Origin: an uncultured Bacteroidota bacterium | GTDB lineage: Bacteria > Bacteroidota > Bacteroidia > Flavobacteriales > Flavobacteriaceae | DNA length: 23,104 bases | Assembly (NCBI GenBank): GCA_903879875.1 | Contig: CAIRNC010000476.1 | Location: 1 to 23,104, forward strand | Reading direction: 5' to 3' | In this document: positions 1 to 8,231 of the stretch, one piece after another | Layout: the number at the start of each line of letters is the position of its first letter | Position numbering within the stretch: position 1 is the stretch's first letter | Notes under the pieces: generated by a model | The model's database searches: none | Seen by the model: only the letters and a program-made list of their open reading frames with translations | What the model was told of the DNA's origin: nothing | Made by a program: the position numbers and the translations under genes

Positions 1-504
1 CCTATTGATATAGCTACCATCGCCTACTTGTCCACTATCATTTAAACCCCAAGCCCATAGACTGCCATCGGTTTTTAAAGCTACAGTATGACCATAATTT
101 GCTGCAACAATCTTCCAATTGGTAGCAGTGCCTATTTGGGTGAAATTTTGAAACACATGTCCATTACCAAAACCCCCATCACCTAACTCACCATATTCAC
201 CGCCACCAGCCGCCCATAGTGTTCCATCGTTTTTAATAATAAAAGTATTATATTCTCCCGAAGTAATAAACTTACAATTGGTTGTATTGTTAACTAAAGT
301 AGGAGTTGACACATTTGAAGAACCACTGCCCAACCCTAAGCTTCCCCATCCGAAACTACGATTGCCCCAAGTATAAATGGTGCCATTGGGTTTTATTGCA
401 ATAGTATGATACCCCCCTGCACTAATACTGTTAAAACATTGAGATTGTAAAGCAGTTGTTAAAAAGCATAAAAAAACAAATACTAAATATTTATTTGATT
501 TCAT
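1..504 (-). CDS. RCC1-repeat secreted protein (3' end beyond window)
   Basis: The frame opens at an ATG at 504 and stays open to the left edge, giving 168 codons without a stop, so the C-terminus is missing. The first ~21 residues are a signal peptide (short basic start, hydrophobic core, ending near LQSQ). After it come RCC1 beta-propeller units, each built round a pattern like GxxHTxAIKxDGTLWAWG followed by GELGDG: about residues 23-60, 76-110 and 130-165. RCC1 propellers are ligand- or protein-binding scaffolds; secreted bacterial versions have no single known role. In this phylum such proteins usually end in a T9SS sorting domain, but that part lies outside the window. The gene follows the giant T9SS gene in the same direction with a 61-base gap holding a hairpin, so co-transcription with attenuation is plausible. 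Confidence 0.85.
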   Translation of the reverse strand, partial: MKSNKYLVFVFLCFLTTALQSQCFNSISAGGYHTIAIKPNGTIYTWGNRSFGWGSLGLGSGSSNVSTPTLVNNTTNCKFITSGEYNTFIIKNDGTLWAAGGGEYGELGDGGFGNGHVFQNFTQIGTATNWKIVAANYGHTVALKTDGSLWAWGLNDSGQVGDGSYINR

Positions 505-526
505 AATTTATATATTTAAAAGTAAT

Positions 527-558
527 ACCCCATTGTTTCTATGTTGAAACGATGGGGT
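527..558 (-). terminator. Hairpin between the giant T9SS gene and the RCC1 gene
   Basis: The arms ACCCCATTGTTTC (527-539) and GAAACGATGGGGT (546-558) pair over 13 positions with one mismatch or wobble and a 6-base loop. It lies just after the stop codon of the giant gene. The T-run after it on the minus strand is poor (attacttttaaa), so it may be a leaky terminator or mRNA stabiliser rather than a full stop. Confidence 0.55.
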
Positions 559-565
559 AAATTTA

Positions 566-3500
566 TTAATTAATTATTAATTTTTTTTGCATGATTACTT
601 GTTTATTCTCTTTAAGAACAACAAGGTACAATCCAGAGCTAATAGCAGATGTGTCTAAAGTAAGTTCTCCTTTTTTAAACTCTATTTTTTTAGAGATAAG
701 CAACTTTCCTGTTAAATCAAAAACCTCAAGTGTTGTATTGTCTGATTGACAATCGTACTGGATATTTACACTTGCACTAGCAGGGTTCGGATAGAGATTA
801 AAAGTACTATTATTTTTTAGAACAGCATCTTCTTTCCCTGTCTGATGAGGGTCAATAATAACATCATGATTGGGATCGAACTGACAATCTGGAAATTCAA
901 TTACTACTTTTTTATTACATAGGGTGCCATGATCGTCTACTCCATTGATATAGAATTCTATTGGTCCACTTACAAAACCATTGAGTGGAATAATATCAAA
1001 ATAGAATATGTTTTCGCCAGTTGGCGAAATAAAACCAGCAGGTACTACAAGAGCATTGTTATTAGTTGCTGTTACGGTACAGTTTAGTATCATACCGCTT
1101 TCATTTACAGCAACTAAAGCAATACTGTATTTTAAAAACTCACGACTTGTACACGAAATTTTATCAACAATATATTTTACTTTGCACTCCTCACAACTAT
1201 AAATATTCAAATCCATAGCTGGACTAATTTGATTACATGCCGATGTAAGCGAAAGGTTGTAGGTACCACTCACACTAGGGGTGTAAGAATCAACAAAACT
1301 CGAACCCTCCAGCACAGTTTCGTTGTTTAATAGCCAGTTCCAATGTGGTACTTCTACATTAGGACCTATAATAGTCCCTAAATTATTATCACATTCCGAA
1401 TAACATCCTGTTGGGAAAATCCACAAGTATTTGTCTAAACTATAAGGCACTTCTAATTGTGCCGAAGTGAGACAACCCGAACCATCATTGTAAGTTGCCA
1501 TATAGGGCCCACCACTATAAACCGTGGTTGGGTTACCGGGTGTACCACTACTCCAATTTATTGCACCTGTACCTCCGTCAGGTACTGTAGCGGTTAACGT
1601 AATTTTGTAGGAATTACAATCTTCGGGGTCTAAATTGTAGCTTACCGAAGGTGCTCCTGGGGTTTCACTTATCTGAAAATTTTGAGTAGCTGTATTGCTA
1701 CAAACAGGTGTGCCCGAACCAATTGTGTTTAATGTAAGACTGTGTACACCAACCGCAAAGCTGTTGAGCGGGATAGTAGTACTGTTATGAAACGGTTGTA
1801 ATTGGTTGTCAACCAACCAATCAAAATTAGTAGCATCAGTAGTAGCTGTGGCATTGGTTGTGTTACCGCTACAAATTAAAGTAGGCGCACTAATTACAGC
1901 CGTTGGCAATGATTTATAGGTTGGCGTAATACGTGAAGGGCAATCGAAATCACAACTTGTTTGTGGATTATTAATATTACTAACCAGTTTAAGCCTATAA
2001 AAATGAGTGCCTTCTACATTCTGTACCGTATAAGTTGGAACCGTGGTTGTAGCTAGTAAAATGTTTCCGTCAAACCATTGGTAATAAGGCACACAAGAAT
2101 TAGGGTGTGCGCCGTCAGCCAGATAGTTCAATATTATACTGCCTTTCTTACATATAGTTGTGGTGGTGGCAGTTATATCGCCAAAAAAACATCGCTCTGG
2201 AATACTGATGTTATTTGTTGACACTAGTCTGGAACAACCGTATTGGTTGGTAATCAATACCGAAACGCCTGCCGTTTGAGCCTGATTCGGAAAAGGAGAA
2301 TCAAATACATGTGTAGGAAGAGGCGCTAAAGTGGTAACCAAAGGATTGCTATTTAACGTCCATACATAATTTTCATTTGAAATAAAAGGTTGGACACTTA
2401 AACCAACCGCAGAGTCAAAGCAATTTTTATTCGAAGACAGAATATTTTGAATTGGATTGGGTGCAATATCTATCTCAAAAGAAGTTTTTTCGCAGAGTGC
2501 AGAGGCAGTAGTAGCTCCATCTTGTACGCCATCGATCACGAGTTTAAAATAATAAGTGCCCGATGGGGTCTGAAAGTTAGCATTAGGCAATGATGGGTTA
2601 TTGTTTATAGCCGTCCATGGCCCATTTACGTTAGTACTCCAATAGTAATAAAAGTGCCTGTTAGTAACGGTAGTAATAAAACTAGAAGTACTTATTAGTT
2701 CAATATTATAGGTTTCTGGGCTAGCAAAACAAGTTACTTTTGTATTAAACGAAGCGATATAAGGTACCGTAAAATCAACATTTGGAGATTGAACCGAAGC
2801 CAGCACGCCGTTACAAAAGAATTTGCCTATATATGAAACATGGTATATACCAGCATCTGTAATTTCTAAATTGTAATGAAATAAATCGGTACCAGGTAAT
2901 TGCAGCGCCAGTTGGTTATTGTTAGGTCCAAAAATAGTCCAATACGAGAAAATTGGTGGCAAACTAGTGGTAGCTTCTAATGCTAATAAATCACAAGTTG
3001 AAATGCTTGCCAGCTGACTCAATGAAATAGAAGGCGGGGTACATGGTGTGCCTACACCACCCGATGGTGGCGGTTGCACTGTACAAACTTGCTGATAAAC
3101 AGCTATTTCATTTGACTTGGTTACACACCCTGTAATGCTATTTGTAGCCATAAAATAATAAGAATCAGGCGCAAACTGACCAATAATCAATTGGTTCGAA
3201 GAGCCCATATTAGCAGTAGATGTGCCTTTTCGCCATTCAATAGTTGCGCCATCAGCTGTTGCGGCTTGCATAATTGTTGTAATTGGAGCAGGTAAACAAA
3301 ATGAATTACCTCCACTTAAAATAGATGCACTTGCAAAAGGTCCTGGCTGCACCGTAATATTAGCTAGTGCGCTGGCATTACCTAGGCAACCATTGACAAA
3401 ATTAATTGTAGCTTTAATATTAAAAAGTACGTTGCCACCAATTGCATTTGTAAAATAGGTATGCGTCATTGTTGTTACTCCATTAATCGTGTTACTCTGA

Positions 3501-5770
3501 TTTACTGTTTGCAGTTGCGTTGTCCCATCTCCAAATTCCCAATTAATAACATTATTCATATTAAGAGGCATATTATTTGTAGTAGATAGTGTAATTACAG
3601 CATCTATACCGCTACAAACAGTGTTAGTTGAAATTAATAACACAGGAACAGTTTTTAATTTTATTACCATAGGTATGGTTTTGGTAACGGTGCATTTATT
3701 TATTGTAACAGAAAGGTTAGCATCAGTAGGACTATTCACATTGTTCCAAAAAACTGATACCGTATTTGTGCCTTGACCAGAAACTATGCTTCCAAGTGAA
3801 GCTGGCACACTCCATGTATAGGTTTCGCCTATTGTATATAAACCCGCTGTAATATCATTTACTGCATAATAGGTGCTAAGTCCATTCGGACAAGACGAAA
3901 TAACAGGTGTTAAACTAGAGTAATTATCAGAAATTTTAGCTTTAATTTGAAAAATTTCAAGTTGTTTTCCAACAAGAATATCTGTACTAAAAGGGGAGGA
4001 ACAATTGGATTGCCCAGTAATAGTTTGTTTTAGAATCAAAGAATATGGTCCATTAGCATTAAACTTTACTGTTACTAAATTTCCTAAAGAAGCACCTTCA
4101 AAAGTACCTCCAATAATAGCCCATTGATAGTCCATATTCGGATTTGGAATAGTTACTTTAAAATCATAAGGAGTATTTGGACAAATTACTAAAGGTGCCG
4201 TAATGTTTGTCAATAATGGTGCAACTGGTATAGGATTAACAGTAATACTAGTGGTTTGATTATCGCAAACGTTGCTTCCAGAAACTTCAAGAATATAATT
4301 TCCAGCGAGTGTATAATTAAAATCAAAATAATTTGTGTTAGAAAGTGCACTAATTATAATGTTGTTTTTATAAAGTTTCCAATTAACAGCGTTTGTAGAA
4401 TTAGTATGATAACTTCCGGAACTATTAACACACAAAGTTGTAGGACCTGTAATTGGTTCAGGTATACTTACTCTTATAGTTATTTTAGCATATCCTCCAC
4501 AATGTAAAAAAGTGTTTGTGTAGTTACAAATAAGATTTATAGTACCAGATTGTAATGGCTGTAAAACAATTTCATTTCGTTGGTCGGTTGTTAGAAGAAT
4601 CGCTGTAGTATTGTTAGGGTCTCCTTCTATTTCCCATTTAAAATCAGTAGTAGGCCATTGAGGCAGTTTAAAAGTTTCTTGATTACCAACACACATAACT
4701 GTTTTGCCAGTTATAGTACCATGAGAAAGTATAACAGGAACTTTTATAGTTGATGGTATCATGCATGATATATCACACAAACTTGGGTCTATAGTAAGGT
4801 AACCAAACCCAGTAGCGTCAACATGATCCCAAGTTACAGTAACATTTCCATTATTTGGATTATCAATAATACTTCCGCCATCAGAAGTAAAATTAAATTC
4901 CTTACAGATTTGAAGTTCGCCAAATGGTACATTATAGGTACTAGTCTGCCCATCACATACAACACTTGGACAAGCAATACTTAAACTGTTTTCAGCTTTT
5001 TTAACAACTACTTCTCTTTTCGTAGTTGATTTACAGCCGCAAGAATTTGTAACCACTAAATTAACAATAAAATGAGTTGGAGTATAGTAGGTATGAGAAG
5101 GGTTATTTTCAGAAGAAAACGTTCCATCACCAAAATCCCAATAATGACTATCTAATGTAGAACCTCCATTTGTTGATGAAGTGTCCCAAAATTGAATCGG
5201 TTGACCAATACATGTATAAATTATAGGTCGAGTGTATCCATCATTTTCCAGCGGCACAACTTTGAAACTTGCAATGGGCTTTTTTATAATTTCTATTTGC
5301 AATGTTTTAGTAATGGTATTACCAGATATTCCATTCATGGTAAATGTTACATTTGCTCCATTTAATCCTGCATTACCCCATATCACATATATACTTGAAG
5401 AATTTGATGTAGTAGTTATATTTGATGCTGTACCGCCAGTTATTGACCATTGTACATTAGAATTAGGATAAATATCACCATTTAGCGAGTAAGTAACACC
5501 CGTGTTTTCACAAACTCTAATTTTAGGGGTAGATTCAATAGCATCTATAGGTAAACGATCTTTTTCAGGTAAAATGATTTGACAACCAACGTTAATATTC
5601 CAATTAAGGAAAACGTTTTGCACAGTAGTAGGCGTAGTTTGAGCTAATCCTGTCTGACTGTAAAAATTAAAAAACATCAGGCATAAGAATAAAACTATTC
5701 TTTTATTCTGGTTGAAGGACGGATTGCCTGCTTGTTTTTTTAATGAGCAAGCTGTAACTGTTTTTTTCAT
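566..5770 (-). CDS. Giant PKD/Ig-like secreted protein with T9SS type A sorting domain
   Basis: This 1,734-residue protein is predicted to be exported by Sec and then carried to the cell surface or medium by the type IX secretion system. The N-terminus has an unusually long basic region (~24 residues) before a hydrophobic core (about 25-44, ending GLAQ). The body is a string of beta-sandwich modules rich in Thr, Asn, Ser and paired Cys. Two clear PKD cores are visible, YWDFGDGT near residue 208 and WEFGDGT near 743, each followed by a HTY strand. Other segments look like degenerate PKD or Ig-like repeats. The last ~80 residues (from about 1655, FNLYPNPA, through FDLTGKLL, to IMQKKLIIN) are a classic T9SS type A sorting domain, normally cut off on export. 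No catalytic domain is recognised, so a structural or adhesin role is the best guess. Upstream (5837-5873) lie paired TTACGGT motifs. Confidence 0.9.
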   Translation of the reverse strand: MKKTVTACSLKKQAGNPSFNQNKRIVLFLCLMFFNFYSQTGLAQTTPTTVQNVFLNWNINVGCQIILPEKDRLPIDAIESTPKIRVCENTGVTYSLNGDIYPNSNVQWSITGGTASNITTTSNSSSIYVIWGNAGLNGANVTFTMNGISGNTITKTLQIEIIKKPIASFKVVPLENDGYTRPIIYTCIGQPIQFWDTSSTNGGSTLDSHYWDFGDGTFSSENNPSHTYYTPTHFIVNLVVTNSCGCKSTTKREVVVKKAENSLSIACPSVVCDGQTSTYNVPFGELQICKEFNFTSDGGSIIDNPNNGNVTVTWDHVDATGFGYLTIDPSLCDISCMIPSTIKVPVILSHGTITGKTVMCVGNQETFKLPQWPTTDFKWEIEGDPNNTTAILLTTDQRNEIVLQPLQSGTINLICNYTNTFLHCGGYAKITIRVSIPEPITGPTTLCVNSSGSYHTNSTNAVNWKLYKNNIIISALSNTNYFDFNYTLAGNYILEVSGSNVCDNQTTSITVNPIPVAPLLTNITAPLVICPNTPYDFKVTIPNPNMDYQWAIIGGTFEGASLGNLVTVKFNANGPYSLILKQTITGQSNCSSPFSTDILVGKQLEIFQIKAKISDNYSSLTPVISSCPNGLSTYYAVNDITAGLYTIGETYTWSVPASLGSIVSGQGTNTVSVFWNNVNSPTDANLSVTINKCTVTKTIPMVIKLKTVPVLLISTNTVCSGIDAVITLSTTNNMPLNMNNVINWEFGDGTTQLQTVNQSNTINGVTTMTHTYFTNAIGGNVLFNIKATINFVNGCLGNASALANITVQPGPFASASILSGGNSFCLPAPITTIMQAATADGATIEWRKGTSTANMGSSNQLIIGQFAPDSYYFMATNSITGCVTKSNEIAVYQQVCTVQPPPSGGVGTPCTPPSISLSQLASISTCDLLALEATTSLPPIFSYWTIFGPNNNQLALQLPGTDLFHYNLEITDAGIYHVSYIGKFFCNGVLASVQSPNVDFTVPYIASFNTKVTCFASPETYNIELISTSSFITTVTNRHFYYYWSTNVNGPWTAINNNPSLPNANFQTPSGTYYFKLVIDGVQDGATTASALCEKTSFEIDIAPNPIQNILSSNKNCFDSAVGLSVQPFISNENYVWTLNSNPLVTTLAPLPTHVFDSPFPNQAQTAGVSVLITNQYGCSRLVSTNNISIPERCFFGDITATTTTICKKGSIILNYLADGAHPNSCVPYYQWFDGNILLATTTVPTYTVQNVEGTHFYRLKLVSNINNPQTSCDFDCPSRITPTYKSLPTAVISAPTLICSGNTTNATATTDATNFDWLVDNQLQPFHNSTTIPLNSFAVGVHSLTLNTIGSGTPVCSNTATQNFQISETPGAPSVSYNLDPEDCNSYKITLTATVPDGGTGAINWSSGTPGNPTTVYSGGPYMATYNDGSGCLTSAQLEVPYSLDKYLWIFPTGCYSECDNNLGTIIGPNVEVPHWNWLLNNETVLEGSSFVDSYTPSVSGTYNLSLTSACNQISPAMDLNIYSCEECKVKYIVDKISCTSREFLKYSIALVAVNESGMILNCTVTATNNNALVVPAGFISPTGENIFYFDIIPLNGFVSGPIEFYINGVDDHGTLCNKKVVIEFPDCQFDPNHDVIIDPHQTGKEDAVLKNNSTFNLYPNPASASVNIQYDCQSDNTTLEVFDLTGKLLISKKIEFKKGELTLDTSAISSGLYLVVLKENKQVIMQKKLIIN

Positions 5771-5836
5771 GCTGCAAATTTTAAATTAGCTAATAATTAA
5801 TTCTTTGCTAATTTAAGTGGAGCAGTTTATAGAATA

Positions 5837-5873
5837 TTACGGTTTTTTAGGTTAATTTTTACGGTGTTTAGGT
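5837..5873. promoter_or_regulatory. Tandem TTACGGT direct repeat upstream of the giant gene
   Basis: TTACGGTTTTTTAGGT begins at 5837 and TTACGGTGTTTAGGT at 5859, so the two copies have a 22-base period (about two helical turns). They lie 67-103 bases upstream of the start of the giant gene. Paired half-sites with 21-22-base spacing are typical of LytTR regulator sites, and the minus-strand core ACCGTAA partly fits the published loose LytTR half-site. The same TTACGGT core forms the palindrome at 6801-6823 beside a LytTR gene. Binding is inferred. Confidence 0.5.
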
Positions 5874-5976
5874 CTTTTTTTAGGGGGTTTAATAATGATA
5901 AATACATGTAATTCAAATATTTAAACTATTTTTTTTATGATTTACAGTAATGTGGTTGGTAGTTGTATGAGTCTTT

Positions 5977-6057
5977 TTAAAACATCTGTTTTTATCAGGA
6001 CCGAAGATAGCACCTCAGTCACTAGAATACATTCTATTAAGAATAAAGATGTTTTAA
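5977..6057. repeat. Long-armed inverted repeat after the NarL-type regulator
   Basis: The arms TTAAAACATCT (5977-5987) and AGATGTTTTAA (6047-6057) are exact complements over 11 bases. They are separated by 59 bases that contain a smaller hairpin (AGAAT-ac-ATTCT). The structure sits directly beyond the stop codon of the regulator at 6068. It lacks a T-run in the direction of that gene, so it may be a 3'-end structure rather than a textbook terminator. No gene is seen between 5771 and 6067; a short plus-strand frame there overlaps the regulator and has no coding signs. Confidence 0.4.
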
Positions 6058-6067
6058 TTCTAGTCTG

Positions 6068-6751
6068 TTATAGTAAACCTAATTTTTTAGCCTCATCTAT
6101 GAGCTCTTTATCACTCCCGGAATTAAATAATAATTGTTTTTTCATGAATGCTTTTCTTTTTTCAATAGCACTCAAGCATAATGGTATGTAATTTGGCAAG
6201 TTTATTGTTTTAATTCCTTGCTCCAGTAATTGTAAAATTTTACTATCGTATTCGCCCCAAACAATATTTTTTAATTTCATTATTTTTAATGCTTCCAAGA
6301 TTGCACTACTATAAACAGTTTCATTGCTTTCAATATCTAGAAATATCTTAGAAAAGTTTTTTGGCTTTAAATCCGTTTTAGCAATAAATCCTTCGGGTTT
6401 AATTGCTTTCAGTATTTGATCTACCCAAACCGGTTCTTTGTGCATGGAAAGTATTATGATTTTACATTTGGGAAAACAATCTCTAATTATTTTTGCTAAA
6501 TCACAACCCGAAGTTATTTTCATCTCTTCATAAGGTGGAATACTAATATCTAAATAAGCAAAATCTAATGTTTCATTAAAGTTTTTTACAGAAATAATTT
6601 TCTTGTAAGCTTCTTCGCAATTGTAAGCCAAATGATACATTGCATTTTTGTTTGATTTTATACTATTAAGTAGTGTTTTGTAACCATCTACTGTAATAGG
6701 ATGGTCATCAACAATCAGTATGTTTCGATTTGGGGTGTTGGATTCACTCAT
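6068..6751 (-). CDS. NarL/LuxR-type two-component response regulator
   Basis: A cytoplasmic transcription factor of 227 residues from the ATG at 6751; a TTG at 6763 would add four residues, but the ATG is preferred. The receiver covers about residues 1-125: acidic pair in ILIVDDHP, phosphoacceptor Asp in AYLDISIPP, conserved Ser in IIILSMHK and Lys in FIAKTD, so phosphorylation should work. The C-terminus (about 155-227) is a NarL-like helix-turn-helix of the Flavobacteriia variety (LLEQGIKTINLPNYIPLCLSAIEKRK). Such regulators are normally paired with HisKA_3 kinases, and one lies 1.5 kb away (8232-10265). The gene is divergent from the LytTR regulator and shares its promoter region with a palindrome. 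It runs in the same direction as the giant secreted-protein gene, about 300 bases upstream of it. Confidence 0.88.
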   Translation of the reverse strand: MSESNTPNRNILIVDDHPITVDGYKTLLNSIKSNKNAMYHLAYNCEEAYKKIISVKNFNETLDFAYLDISIPPYEEMKITSGCDLAKIIRDCFPKCKIIILSMHKEPVWVDQILKAIKPEGFIAKTDLKPKNFSKIFLDIESNETVYSSAILEALKIMKLKNIVWGEYDSKILQLLEQGIKTINLPNYIPLCLSAIEKRKAFMKKQLLFNSGSDKELIDEAKKLGLL

Positions 6752-6777
6752 ATTTTTTGACAAATACTAAATTCAAA

Positions 6778-6785
6778 CAAATCTA
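6778..6785 (-). promoter_or_regulatory. -7 promoter box for the NarL-type regulator
   Basis: On the minus strand the sequence reads TAGATTTG, a full match to the Bacteroidota -7 box TAnnTTTG, 26 bases before the chosen ATG. The region where the -33 box should lie overlaps the palindrome at 6801-6823, so a protein bound there could block or recruit RNA polymerase. Confidence 0.5.
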
Positions 6786-6800
6786 TTCAAAAAAAATTAA

Positions 6801-6823
6801 ATTTTACGGTTTTACCGTAAAAT
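6801..6823. promoter_or_regulatory. Perfect palindrome (candidate operator) between divergent regulators
   Basis: ATTTTACGGT and ACCGTAAAAT form 10-base arms around a 3-base TTT centre. It sits in the ~106-base gap between the two regulator start codons and contains TTTACGGT on both strands, the core also repeated upstream of the giant gene. Autoregulation by one of the flanking regulators is the simplest reading. Confidence 0.55.
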
Positions 6824-6857
6824 CAATTTCTATTTCGGGTTTAACTTGCCAAAAAAA

Positions 6858-7559
6858 ATGCAGTTTTCTTTTGTACTTATAGATGATTCAGCCTATTTGG
6901 AATCTGCTTTGGAACAACTCAAAGAATTTGATGATTTTTTGTGTGTTGCTGCTTGTCGTACAAAAGCCGATGGATTGAATAAAATTATAGAATTAAAGCC
7001 CAATTTGGTTTTAATGTCCGTTAGTAATGATTCCGTTAATTCATTTTCAATACTGAGTGAACTGCACGAATTTTTGGTCGAATTGCCTACTGTAATTGTT
7101 TACAGCACCAATACCGATGCCGCTTTTACTGCATTTCAAAAAGGAGTTTCAGGGTATTTGCTCCAGCCCTTAGATCGAAATGAATTGCGAAAATGCTTGT
7201 TGCGCTATCAAAAAACCCACAAATCCTTGTTTGAGGATAAAATTTCAATAAAATCGAATGGCGATTATAATTTTATCAATACTTCTGAAATTGTTTATTT
7301 GAAAGCTGATAATAATACCACTGATTTCTATTTGAAAAATGGAAAGGTGGTTTCGGCATTTAAGACTTTAAAATATTACGAAAAATTACTTCCTTTTTAC
7401 TTTTTTAGAATTCACCACAGTTACTTGATAAATATCGATTATGTAAGCCGAATCAATTTAGGCAAATGCAATTGTTATTTGCAAAATAATGAAATTATCC
7501 TACCCTTTTCGAGAACATATAAGGAGAATGTAGATACTATAATTTTTCGAATTTCTTGA
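6858..7559 (+). CDS. LytTR-family regulator with a degenerate receiver
   Basis: From the ATG at 6858 the protein has 233 residues; a TTG at 6846 would add four. Residues ~1-120 fold like a CheY receiver: the acidic pair is present (VLIDDSAY), but the phosphoacceptor position reads PNLVLMSV, where the family has PDLVLLDI, so Ser54 replaces Asp. The conserved Lys is also replaced (YLLQPL, Gln103). Residues ~130-233 are a LytTR DNA-binding domain (IVYLKADNNTTDFYL, FFRIHHSYLINIDYVSRI, LPFSRTY). LytTR proteins bind paired direct repeats about two helical turns apart. With its phosphorylation site lost, this protein probably works without a kinase, perhaps through dimerisation, a ligand or its own expression level. 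It is divergent from the NarL-type regulator. Confidence 0.88.
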   Translation: MQFSFVLIDDSAYLESALEQLKEFDDFLCVAACRTKADGLNKIIELKPNLVLMSVSNDSVNSFSILSELHEFLVELPTVIVYSTNTDAAFTAFQKGVSGYLLQPLDRNELRKCLLRYQKTHKSLFEDKISIKSNGDYNFINTSEIVYLKADNNTTDFYLKNGKVVSAFKTLKYYEKLLPFYFFRIHHSYLINIDYVSRINLGKCNCYLQNNEIILPFSRTYKENVDTIIFRIS

Positions 7560-8012
7560 TACTAGCTGTTTCCTATTCCGTTGTCTATTCTACTTTTTCT
7601 TAACCTGGCTTTTGAGGATTGCATAGGATTGTTCTCTATGAAATATAAATACATGACTGTAAAAGACAGTCCTACTCTTAATCTTAAATGCTGGTAATGA
7701 CCCTCTCAATGAGGTAATTGCTACTCTAAATCAAAATCGATTTTGTGAGTTATTTTCAAAAACCTACCAACTGCTCTTATACCTATACGGATTACTAAAG
7801 ACGTTCTAAAAAGTGCTTTTAGAATAAAGCCACTTACTACATTTGACTATTCCAAATAACGGAATAATAAAGCTTTATGAGTTGTTTTAATGTGGGGAAA
7901 GACCTTAAAACAACACTGTAAAAGACTTCCCTTCTTTTCAGAAAAATCAAACAATTGGTTGTGCCCAGAAGGCATGATTGGAATTCTATTTCTAATTTTC
8001 AAATGATTTTTT
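7560..8012 (+). other. Hairpin-rich gene-free region (possible structured 5' leader)
   Basis: No convincing gene lies in these 453 bases, but short inverted repeats are dense: GACTGT/ACAGTC (7655-7671), CCTC/GAGG (7702-7714), the 14-base palindrome CAAAATCGATTTTG (7732-7745), TTCTAAAA/TTTTAGAA (7804-7824), TATTCC/GGAATA (7848-7866), GTTGTTTTAA/TTAAAACAAC (7881-7914) and TGCC/GGCA (7962-7974). The 12-mer ACTGTAAAAGAC occurs at 7656 and again at 7915. A -7-like box TACATTTG lies at 7838-7845, which would make part of the region a ~165-base leader for the small lipoprotein. In A+T-rich DNA some short palindromes arise by chance, so a function is inferred. Confidence 0.35.
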
Positions 8013-8174
8013 ATGAAAGCAAACTTTTTATTTAAGCTATTATTAGTAGCTATCACCTGTGTAAGTTTATATTCTTGTACTGTAGATGAAACAACTGTAA
8101 GTCCGCCAACCCATGCTGATGATTTGACAGCACCTCTTGATGGAGAACCTGTAATTACACCTCCAAAGAAATAA
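8013..8174 (+). CDS. Tiny lipoprotein, 53 residues
   Basis: The ATG at 8013 opens a 53-codon frame ending in TAA (with another TAA next to it). Residues 1-21 are a lipoprotein signal peptide (MKANFLFKLLLVAIT then a lipobox-like LYSC with Cys22). The mature part is only ~32 residues, acidic and Pro-rich (PPTHADD, PLDGEPVITPPKK), with no fold recognised. It is followed at once by a strong intrinsic terminator and preceded by the structured gap, so it appears to be its own transcription unit. It lies directly before a sensor kinase with a periplasmic TPR domain, so a role as envelope ligand or accessory of that kinase is possible but only a guess. The signal peptide, stop position and terminator together argue that the frame is real. 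Confidence 0.65.
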   Translation: MKANFLFKLLLVAITCVSLYSCTVDETTVSPPTHADDLTAPLDGEPVITPPKK

Positions 8175-8175
8175 T

Positions 8176-8207
8176 AAAAAGAACCATGCAGAGCATGGTT
8201 CTTTTTT
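8176..8207 (+). terminator. Intrinsic terminator after the tiny lipoprotein gene
   Basis: A perfect stem of GAACCATGC (8181-8189) and GCATGGTTC (8193-8201) has a 3-base loop and is followed by six T. The A-run before it extends the stem with the T-run. It begins two bases after the stop codon. Confidence 0.9.
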
Positions 8208-8210
8208 GCT

Positions 8211-8218
8211 TATTTTTG
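8211..8218 (+). promoter_or_regulatory. -7 promoter box for the sensor kinase
   Basis: TATTTTTG fully matches TAnnTTTG. It sits 3 bases after the terminator T-run and 13 bases before the GTG start, implying a very short leader. Any -33 contacts would fall inside the terminator hairpin. The A+T-rich setting makes a chance match possible. Confidence 0.4.
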
Positions 8219-8231
8219 AAAAAAAAACGTT

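Noticed and set aside
5937..6191. Plus-strand 84-residue frame after the giant gene
   Set aside because: It overlaps the end of the NarL-type regulator on the other strand, has no recognisable domain and no promoter, and its Ser/Ile-rich composition is typical of a shadow frame.
7638..7697. 19-residue frame (MKYKYMTVKDSPTLNLKCW) in the structured gap, considered as a leader peptide or peptide precursor
   Set aside because: It covers one of the hairpins, but there is no run of regulatory codons, leader-core pattern or nearby modification gene; chance frames of this size are expected.
7560..8012. CRISPR array or integron attC array
   Set aside because: The inverted repeats are all different, not regularly spaced, and there are no Cas genes or integron integrase.
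7847..8056. Minus-strand 69-residue frame over the small lipoprotein start
   Set aside because: It is antisense to the better supported lipoprotein signal peptide and has no family features.
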